Assembly (NCBI GenBank): GCA_964408735.1
Contig: CAYPAX010000017.1
Location: forward strand, 1-58,606
Source: UBA7887 sp964408735
GTDB lineage: Bacteria > Pseudomonadota > Alphaproteobacteria > UBA7887
Length of the DNA: 58,606 nt
Reading direction: 5' to 3'
Positions 53,005 through 58,606 of the stretch are shown here, piece by piece (within the stretch, counting starts at the first letter, position 1; each line of letters starts with the position of its first letter). The translations under genes were made by a program, and so were the position numbers. The notes beneath the pieces are model-generated. The model saw only the letters and a list, made by a program, of their open reading frames with translations. It was not told the origin of the DNA and did not search any database.

Positions 53005-53639
53005 GACCCGCCTCCCAGGGCAAGGCGCCTGTCGAAGGCGGCTTCGATGCGGCTGTCATGGCTGGCAACGACAAGTATGCTGCCCTCGGCCGTGGCTTGT
53101 TCGCGCAACAGGGCGAGCGCCCGCGCGGCATTGCCGTCGTCGAGATTGGCGGTGGGCTCGTCGGCGAGCAGCAGGGCCGGCCGGTTGATCAGCCCCCGCG
53201 CCAGAGCCACGCGCTGGCCCTGGCCATGGCTTAGCGCATGGGGATAGGCATCGGCCTTGTCGCCAAGGCCGAGGCGGTCCAGCAAATGCCTTAGCCGTGC
53301 CTCGTCGGCGGGCAGGCCGGCCAGACTGCGCGCCAGGCTGAGGTTCTGGCGAACGGTTAGGGCATCAACCAAATGCAACCGCTGAAAGACGATGCCGACA
53401 TGGCGTCCACGGAAGCGATCAAGCCCGGCAGCACTGAGTGCGCCATAGGCCTGATCGTCGAGGCTGACCTCGCCGGCGCTGGGCGTAAGCAGACCGGCGA
53501 CGATATGCAGCAGCGTCGTCTTGCCGCAGCCCGAGGGCCCGTGCACCAGCCAGTGCTCGCCGGCTTCGGCATGCCATTGCGGCAAGGCGAGCACCAGATC
53601 CGCACCGTAGGCGTGGCGGAGCCCATCCACAGCGAGCAT
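53001..53639 (-). CDS. ABC transporter ATP-binding protein (LolD/MacB type)
   Basis: A 212-residue ATPase. Walker A is GPSGCGKTT near residue 35, the Q-loop VGIVFQRLHLVDAL follows, the signature is LSHGQGQRVALAR and Walker B is PALLLADEPTANLDD, with the switch histidine in VVASHDS. The type is the one that powers MacB/FtsX mechanotransmitters rather than classical channels. Its stop overlaps the permease ATG, and it lies 12 bases after the NDUFA12 gene. Confidence 0.95.
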   Translation of the reverse strand: MLAVDGLRHAYGADLVLALPQWHAEAGEHWLVHGPSGCGKTTLLHIVAGLLTPSAGEVSLDDQAYGALSAAGLDRFRGRHVGIVFQRLHLVDALTVRQNLSLARSLAGLPADEARLRHLLDRLGLGDKADAYPHALSHGQGQRVALARGLINRPALLLADEPTANLDDGNAARALALLREQATAEGSILVVASHDSRIEAAFDRRLALGGGS

Positions 53640-53651
53640 CGCGAATTCGCC

Positions 53652-54014
53652 CTATTCGGGCTTCCAGGCCTCGTAGTCGCCGGTGGCGCGGTCGCGCTTG
53701 CCGCCGGCAAGCAGGGCGCCGGGCGGATTGTAGGCCGCCGCCGTGCCCGTGGCATTGGCCTCGTGCGGGCGCTGCCAGGGCTTGTCGACCGGCGGTTTCT
53801 CGACCGGGCTCTCGGCCAGGGTATGGGTCAGCCAGCCCTGCCAATCCGGCGGCACGGACGAGGCCTCCGGCTCAGCCGCATAGATCACCCAGCGGCGCTC
53901 GCGCTGACCGGCGCGAGGCTTGCGCTCGCGAAAATAGACATTGCCGGCCGCGTCCTCGCCGACCTGCTCGCCGCGCATGCGGGTAAAAAGCCTGGTTCCA
54001 AAAGTCGCGCTCAT
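53652..54014 (-). CDS. NDUFA12-family NADH:ubiquinone oxidoreductase subunit
   Basis: A 120-residue protein homologous to the mitochondrial complex I accessory subunit NDUFA12 (B17.2). It has GEQVGEDAAGNVYFRERK, RRWVIYAAEPEASSVPPDWQGWLTH-type core and a C-terminal KPWQRPHEANATGT with GDYEAWKPE. Its presence is a good marker of alphaproteobacteria, the relatives of mitochondria. ATG 54014 gives MSATFGTRLF; upstream frame has no family sequence. Confidence 0.92.
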   Translation of the reverse strand: MSATFGTRLFTRMRGEQVGEDAAGNVYFRERKPRAGQRERRWVIYAAEPEASSVPPDWQGWLTHTLAESPVEKPPVDKPWQRPHEANATGTAAAYNPPGALLAGGKRDRATGDYEAWKPE

Positions 54015-54149
54015 CGACGGCGTACCTTCCTGAAAGCCTTGCGACGAAGGGGAATATGGCACCGCAGGGCGTGAGCGTCCAGCGCCGAGGGCGAGGGATC
54101 GCGCATACGTCGGGACGCGCGCATCAGTCGCCCCCGGCCGTTGTGAGAC

Positions 54150-54422
54150 TTATCGTTTCCGAGAAGCCTCGGCCGGTGCCGAGGCTTCGCCGCACAGCTC
54201 CACGAACATGGCTTCGACCTCCTCGGAGGAAGCGAAATCGCCAGCTTCGATCTCGCGCAAGCCGGCTTTGATTTCCTCAATTTGCCAGGCCTGGACATCC
54301 AGAAAGGCTTCGATCGCCCGCATGATGATTGAGGAACGGTTTTCGCCCGTGGCCTTGGTAATGCTGTCGAGCTGCTCAACGATGGACTCGCTGATTTGCA
54401 GATTGAGCGTTTGCGTTTTCAT
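54150..54422 (-). CDS. Ribbon-helix-helix protein (CopG/ParD-like), solitary
   Basis: A 90-residue protein with an N-terminal RHH fold (MKTQTLNLQISESIVEQLDS then GENRSSIIMRAIEAFLDV) and an acidic C-terminus. This is the layout of type II antitoxins, where the tail binds the toxin. No toxin gene is found: the 135 bases to NDUFA12 on the same strand are too short and carry none. It could be an orphan antitoxin or a plain regulator. ATG 54422 gives the RHH start; a longer frame to 54500 has no features. Confidence 0.82.
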   Translation of the reverse strand: MKTQTLNLQISESIVEQLDSITKATGENRSSIIMRAIEAFLDVQAWQIEEIKAGLREIEAGDFASSEEVEAMFVELCGEASAPAEASRKR

Positions 54423-54500
54423 GACGCCGACACATACTCCGATAGACGACGCGGTTAGGCTACCACATCGCGTGACGCTCTGGATAAAGAGGACTCTCAT

Positions 54501-55796
54501 ATGCGCCGACTGACCTGCCTGATGGCCATTCTGCTCGCCTCACCGGCATACGCCGAGTCGGCGCACTGGGCCGATGTCGATACCGCGGCCGCGGCCATCG
54601 AGTCCCAGGTCATCGCCTGGCGGCGCGACATTCATGCCAATCCGGAGCTGGGAAACCGCGAATTCCGCACCGCCGCCCTGGTGGCGGAGCATTTGCGCGC
54701 GCTGGGCCTCGACGAGGTGCGCACGGACATCGCCCATACCGGCGTCGTCGGCGTGCTCAAGGGTGGGCTGCCCGGCCCGGTGGTGGCCCTGCGCGCCGAT
54801 ATGGACGCCCTGCCCGTGACCGAGCAGACCGGGCTCGACTTCGCCTCCACCGTGCGCACCACCTATAACGGCCAGGAGGTCGGCGTCATGCACGCCTGCG
54901 GCCACGACACCCATGTCGCCATGCTGATGGGTGCTGCGGAGATCCTGGCCGGCATGCGCGAGAGCCTGCCCGGCACGGTCACTTTCGTCTTCCAGCCGGC
55001 CGAGGAAGGCCCGCCCGAAGGCGAGGAAGGCGGCGCCTCGCTGATGGTCGCCGAGGGCGCCCTCGACGGCCCGCGGCCCGACGCCATCTTCGGCCTGCAT
55101 ATCGGCGCCCGCGACCCCGGCGTGCTGTTCTTCGCCGAAGGCCCGATGCTGGCCAGCGCCGACGTGCTCAAGATCTCGGTGATCGGCAGCCAGACCCACG
55201 GTGCGGCGCCCCATCGCGGCATCGACCCCATCGTCGTCGCCTCGCAGATCATATTGGGGCTGCAAACCATCCACTCGCGCCAGATCGACACCCGCGAGAC
55301 CGCGGTGATCTCCATCGGCAGCATCCACGGCGGCGTGCGCCACAACATCATCCCCGACCGGGTCGAGCTGGTCGGCACCGTGCGCACCCACAAGCCCGAG
55401 GTGCGTCAGGATATCCGCGAGCGCATCGCGCGCACCGCCGAGGCCATCGCCGAGAGCGCCGGCGCGACCGCAGAGGTCTCCTGGGGCTACGGCGTGCCCG
55501 TGGCCTATAACGAGCCGGAGCTGGTGCGCGCCATGTTGCCGACCCTGAGGCGTGTCGCCGGCCAGGCCCTGGTGCGGCGCACCCCGGCCGTGATGGGCTA
55601 CGAGGACTTTTCCTTCTACCAGCAGCAGATACCCGGCATGTTCGTCTTCATGGGCGCCCGCCTGCCCGACGTCGCGCCCCAGGACGCCGCCCCCAACCAC
55701 TCGCCCCGCTTCGTCATCGACGAAGCGCACCTGCGCCTCGGCGTGCGCACCCTGAGCAACCTGGCGCTCGACTTTTTGCACGGGAACGGGGGGTGA
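54501..55796 (+). CDS. M20-family amidohydrolase, exported
   Basis: A 431-residue zinc hydrolase of the IAA-amino acid/hippurate hydrolase group. The signal peptide is MRRLTCLMAILLASPAYA. Metal ligands lie in MHACGHDTHVAML and the catalytic region FVFQPAEEGPPEGEEGG. Later ligands lie in GLHIGARDPG and GYEDFSFYQQQIPG, with a lid-domain segment HGGVRHNIIPDRV. It cleaves an amide or acyl-amino acid in the periplasm; the substrate is unknown. The last 40 residues recur in decayed form at 56145-56262. Confidence 0.9.
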   Translation: MRRLTCLMAILLASPAYAESAHWADVDTAAAAIESQVIAWRRDIHANPELGNREFRTAALVAEHLRALGLDEVRTDIAHTGVVGVLKGGLPGPVVALRADMDALPVTEQTGLDFASTVRTTYNGQEVGVMHACGHDTHVAMLMGAAEILAGMRESLPGTVTFVFQPAEEGPPEGEEGGASLMVAEGALDGPRPDAIFGLHIGARDPGVLFFAEGPMLASADVLKISVIGSQTHGAAPHRGIDPIVVASQIILGLQTIHSRQIDTRETAVISIGSIHGGVRHNIIPDRVELVGTVRTHKPEVRQDIRERIARTAEAIAESAGATAEVSWGYGVPVAYNEPELVRAMLPTLRRVAGQALVRRTPAVMGYEDFSFYQQQIPGMFVFMGARLPDVAPQDAAPNHSPRFVIDEAHLRLGVRTLSNLALDFLHGNGG

Positions 55797-55800
55797 GCCT

Positions 55801-56055
55801 ATGCACAGCCCCACCCATCCCGGCGAAATGATCCGCGAGGAGGTTATGAACCCGCTCGACCTCGATGTGACAAAAGCGGCTTGTTTGCTGGGTGTGACCC
55901 GCCCGGCGCTGTCGCGCCTGCTCAATGAGAAAGCGGCCTTGTCACCGGAAATGGCCTTGCGGATCGAAAAGGCCTTTGGGCCAAAGGCCGATCACCTCAT
56001 GCGCATTCAACTTGCCTATGACATGGCCCGAGCGCGTGAGAAGGCCGGTCAATGA
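55801..56055 (+). CDS. HigA-like HTH protein, no toxin partner
   Basis: An 84-residue XRE-type helix-turn-helix of the HigA/VapI class. HPGEMIREEVMNPLDLDVTKA leads into the HTH AACLLGVTRPALSRLLNEK, followed by LSPEMALRIEKAFG. HigA normally follows a higB RNase gene, but the gene upstream is the M20 hydrolase, only four bases away. It may be an orphan antitoxin carried into the locus. It is flanked by the intact M20 3' end and a decayed copy of it, so duplication probably accompanied its arrival. Confidence 0.85.
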   Translation: MHSPTHPGEMIREEVMNPLDLDVTKAACLLGVTRPALSRLLNEKAALSPEMALRIEKAFGPKADHLMRIQLAYDMARAREKAGQ

Positions 56056-56523
56056 CAAGTGTCAACGGAGTACGCGCAGCGGCAGCCCGTGTGATTATGG
56101 CGAATATGGATAGGCATTAAACGGAACCATTCTGGAACCGGCATGACGCCGCGCCAAACCGCCGGCCCCGCTTCGCCATCGACGAGGCGCACCTGAGCCT
56201 CGGCGTGCGCGCGCTCGGCAACCCGGCGCCCGATTTTTTTGTGCGGGAAAGAGGGGTGACCGTGCCGACAAAGAAGACAATCCCGACCGCCGCAAGGCCG
56301 ACACACACAGATACCAGCGCCCGAAGCCGAACGTCGGCTTTCAGGGGAACTCCGGGCAAATGGGGCGACTGGCCTCCTGTGGGAATGATAGCCAAACCCA
56401 GACATTCGCGTCTCATGAAATGACACCGCACTGTGGCGCATTGCGATGCCGGTGGTGGGAGCCGTCCGCCGCATCAAAAACCGACACTTACAGCACGATC
56501 AATCAGCCCCGTTGGCGGGTGTG
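56056..56523 (+). other. Gap with the M20 tail remnant, no functional gene
   Basis: Of these 468 bases, 56145-56262 is the M20-tail fragment. The remainder shows no complete gene or RNA. Several short frames at 56095-56749 are antisense or fragmentary and have no family features. Confidence 0.65.
56145..56262 (+). pseudogene. Decayed copy of the M20 hydrolase 3' end
   Basis: In frame from GAC at 56145 the sequence reads DAAPNRRPRFAIDEAHLSLG then VRALGNPAPDF. The end of the M20 product has DAAPNHSPRFVIDEAHLRLG then VRTLSNLALDF. DNA identity is obvious across about 100 bases. No start or upstream domain is present and the end runs on into unrelated sequence. It is a tail fragment left by duplication or recombination. 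Confidence 0.8.
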
Positions 56524-58329
56524 TCAGTCAGCAGCCGTCAGTTCGTCGGGGATGTCCAGACCGGCCTTGCGCAAGCCGTCGATCCACGTCTTGAACCGGG
56601 GCCGCAACGCTTCCGGGTTGAGCGGGGAAAAAGCCGAGAATATGTCATTGGGGCTAAAGTCCGGTTTAATTTCCAGCAACTTGTCGAGCGCAATCTTGGC
56701 CTCTTCACGCCTATCAAGAAGCGCCAACGCTGATGCCAGTACCGGGTGAGGATGAAACTTGGCCGACGGACGCATGATCGCGCTCCGCGCATCTTCCACC
56801 GCCGCTTCGTAATCTCCCATGAAAAAGCGCGCCTGAGCGCGGAGGTTATAAAACCCCCATGCGCCTGGGTCGCGCGGGCTCAACCGAATGGCAGTGTCAT
56901 ATTCGGAGATGGCCTCGTCCAATTGCCCAGTCAGCCAGAATGCCATGCCGAGCCCGTTATGTGCCATGGCCGAGCTGGGATTGAGGTCGATCGCGGTGCG
57001 CAATTCCGCGATCGCCGCATCGTATTCGCCGCGCAAGGTTTGAACCCTGCCAAATGTGTGGTGAGCCATCGCTTCTTTGTCGTCGAGGGCCACGGCTTGG
57101 TTCGCGAACCGCAAGGCCTGCTCCAAGGTTTCGAGCGGGGTGTTGGTGAAGGCGAGGATGACATCGACAAAAAGCGTAAATCCCAACGCCGCAACAGCTT
57201 GCGCGAAATGGGGATCCAGGTCGGCGGCGCGTTGGAACAAGCGACGCGCTTCGGCCATGTCCTTGGCGTTATATCGCCATAGGTGCCACATGCCGCGTTG
57301 GTAGGACTCCCACGCATCCAAACTTTCCGGTGGTTTGCGGTGCGCGCGTTCGCGTTCAAACTCGCCGACTTCCCCTTGGAGTGCTGCGACCATGGTCTCG
57401 CTGATCTCGTCCTGCAACGCGAAGATGTCGGAAAGATTGCGATCGTAGTGCTCGGCCCATATGTGGTTGCCCGTGGCGGCATCCACCAACTGCGCGGTGA
57501 TGCGAACGCGCTCGCCGCCTTTGCGTACACTGCCCTCCACCACGTAGTGCACACCGAGGTCCTTCCCGACCCGCCGAACGTCTGGTGACTGGCCCTTGTA
57601 GGCGAACGTCGAGTTGCGGGCAGTCACGAACAGCCAACGGATGCAAGACAGGGCAGTGATCAGGTCCTCGGCGATGCCGTCGGCGAAATATTCCTGCTGA
57701 GGATCGCCACCCAGGTTGGTGAAGGGGAGGACCGCGATAGAGGGCTTGTCAGGCAGGGCTAGAGGCGGCGCTGTGTCAGCCACATCTTGGGCAGCGGGGT
57801 CCGCATTGACCCGGAAGGCCCGCACCGGCCGGGCTATGTTCTTAACCTCATGTTCGCCGATGAACTCGGTCCCGAGATCAAGCTTGCCTTCGATTTCGAC
57901 CTGTACTTTGTCAGAGATGCATATGCCGCCTGGATCGGCCAAGTTTTCGAGGCGTGCCGCGACGTTGACACCCGAGCCGTACACCGACCCGTCATCCTTC
58001 TCGATCACGTCGCCGAGGTTGACGCCCAAGCGAAAGTGCATGCGCTGGTCTTCGGGAAGGCTCTCGTTCCGGCCATAAAGCTCATCCTGGATCGCTATCG
58101 CCGCTTCGACCGCACCGATGGCGCTTTGAAGGACCGCTAACACGCTGTCGCCGGCGGTATCGACGATCCTGCCACCATGGCCTGTGACATGCTCTTGAAA
58201 TACCGCTCGGCTGGCGTCGAGCGAGGACAACGTGGCCCGCTCGTCAGCCTCCATGAGCCTGGAATAGCCGACGACGTCTGCCGCCAAAATGGCAGTTAAT
58301 CTCTGATCGGCGTGCTTTCTCGCCACCAC
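56524..58329 (-). CDS. Class III adenylate cyclase with TolB-like and TPR domains (second copy)
   Basis: A 601-residue protein resembling the cyclase at 40445-43540 but with one sensor module. The cyclase domain (about 8-180) has LAADVVGYSRLMEADER, DTAGDSVLAVL and GVNVAARLENL. No membrane span is found before IAVLPFTNLGGDPQQEYF (about 205), so it may be cytoplasmic. TPR helices extend to the end, with RLSPRDPGAWGFYNLRAQ typical. The start is a double GTG (58329) behind GGGAGGG. The paralogue pair suggests several cAMP inputs in this strain. Confidence 0.9.
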   Translation of the reverse strand: MVARKHADQRLTAILAADVVGYSRLMEADERATLSSLDASRAVFQEHVTGHGGRIVDTAGDSVLAVLQSAIGAVEAAIAIQDELYGRNESLPEDQRMHFRLGVNLGDVIEKDDGSVYGSGVNVAARLENLADPGGICISDKVQVEIEGKLDLGTEFIGEHEVKNIARPVRAFRVNADPAAQDVADTAPPLALPDKPSIAVLPFTNLGGDPQQEYFADGIAEDLITALSCIRWLFVTARNSTFAYKGQSPDVRRVGKDLGVHYVVEGSVRKGGERVRITAQLVDAATGNHIWAEHYDRNLSDIFALQDEISETMVAALQGEVGEFERERAHRKPPESLDAWESYQRGMWHLWRYNAKDMAEARRLFQRAADLDPHFAQAVAALGFTLFVDVILAFTNTPLETLEQALRFANQAVALDDKEAMAHHTFGRVQTLRGEYDAAIAELRTAIDLNPSSAMAHNGLGMAFWLTGQLDEAISEYDTAIRLSPRDPGAWGFYNLRAQARFFMGDYEAAVEDARSAIMRPSAKFHPHPVLASALALLDRREEAKIALDKLLEIKPDFSPNDIFSAFSPLNPEALRPRFKTWIDGLRKAGLDIPDELTAAD

Positions 58330-58606
58330 CGGCCCTCCCAGCCGACAAGCTACGCTCGGGTTATTCGAGCCTCAAGCCGTACTCGGGGCATGCCCAGGCG
58401 CCATGCTACGCACCGTTTCCTGCGGCCGCAAGCTGGGTCGCTGGCAGTGCCCTGGGAGTTCGGTGCGGGAGCGTTCTCGTGCTGCCACCAAGTGCCTCAC
58501 AAGATGACCGTAAAGGGTCAACAGCACGCATACGCCTTCGGCCATTGTCATGGCTAGAATCGGAGATTAAGCAGCCCAATCGTCGGCATAGCTTGCATCC
58601 GCGACG
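58330..58606 (-). other. Upstream region of the second cyclase, no gene seen
   Basis: These 277 bases at the window edge carry GGGAGGG just before the cyclase start and no recognisable gene or RNA. A promoter for the cyclase should lie here, but no clear hexamer pair is visible. Confidence 0.55.

Noticed and set aside
54015..54149. Toxin gene next to the RHH protein
   Set aside because: Only 135 bases and no toxin-like frame; the open frame across it is a shadow of the RHH gene.
54540..55925. 461-codon open frame antisense to the M20 gene
   Set aside because: Antisense shadow of a well-supported hydrolase.

Overview
The window is about 58.6 kb of compact, GC-rich bacterial chromosome. It most likely comes from an alphaproteobacterium of the Rhodospirillales or a neighbouring order. 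The evidence is an NDUFA12-type complex I subunit, a DUF2155 protein, a SAM-II riboswitch before metZ, an amiC-mrcA-prfB block divergent from rne, aroQ-accB-accC-aat, and an isc operon headed by cysE and iscR. There is no insertion sequence, prophage, CRISPR array or rRNA. Most genes are core housekeeping genes packed with 1-4 base overlaps.

Region 1 (1-9412, minus strand) is one long sulfur and Fe-S unit: cysE, iscR, a second cysteine desulfurase, iscS, iscU, iscA, hscB, hscA, fdx, iscX, tenA, mnmA and an elongator tRNA-Met. It runs from cysteine precursor synthesis (CysE), through sulfur extraction (IscS) and cluster assembly and transfer, to sulfur use in tRNA thiolation (MnmA). A 25-base IscR type-1-like site lies over a recognisable promoter at 9380-9412, so IscR probably controls the whole unit. 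Region 2 (9508-14175) holds an alpha/beta hydrolase, a SAM-II riboswitch with further hairpins before metZ (one hairpin encloses the metZ start codon), then anmK, tyrS and a lone fliN. Region 3 (14237-22725) holds a large AsmA-like envelope protein, glnE, bcp with a DUF455 ferritin-like gene, and a phytanoyl-CoA dioxygenase-like gene coupled to a c-type cytochrome that lacks the usual Met ligand.

Region 4 (22867-26208) looks accessory: a secreted spondin-domain protein, a 350-base gap, and an FAD oxidoreductase/aldo-keto reductase pair that is visibly poorer in GC than its surroundings. Region 5 (26386-34211) is prfB with an intact programmed +1 frameshift, mrcA, amiC and, divergently, rne with a long structured leader. 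Region 6 (34213-44996) holds an aminotransferase coupled to a degenerate gamma-glutamyltransferase-like lipoprotein, envelope proteolysis and thiol genes (M48/TPR, DsbA-like, CtpA), a class III cyclase with a duplicated TolB-like/TPR half, enoyl-CoA hydratase and a GST. Region 7 (45121-50609) holds PepSY, cytochrome b561, a membrane-anchored LuxR-type regulator, a ThiS-ThiG fusion and aroQ-accB-accC-aat.

Region 8 (50616-54014, minus) holds DUF2155, a small conserved protein, mlaD, an ABC permease with a His/Glu-rich loop plus its ATPase, and the NDUFA12 gene. Region 9 (54150-58606) is a patchy end: a lone ribbon-helix-helix protein, an M20 amidohydrolase, a lone HigA-like regulator followed by a decayed copy of the M20 3' end, and a second class III cyclase with TPRs. 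I see no obvious wholly new defence or mobile system. The strongest points for a second look are the IscR-controlled sulfur supercluster, the metZ leader, the duplicated cyclase, the His-rich ABC permease, the ThiS-ThiG fusion with an internal GG, and the M20-tail duplication around higA.
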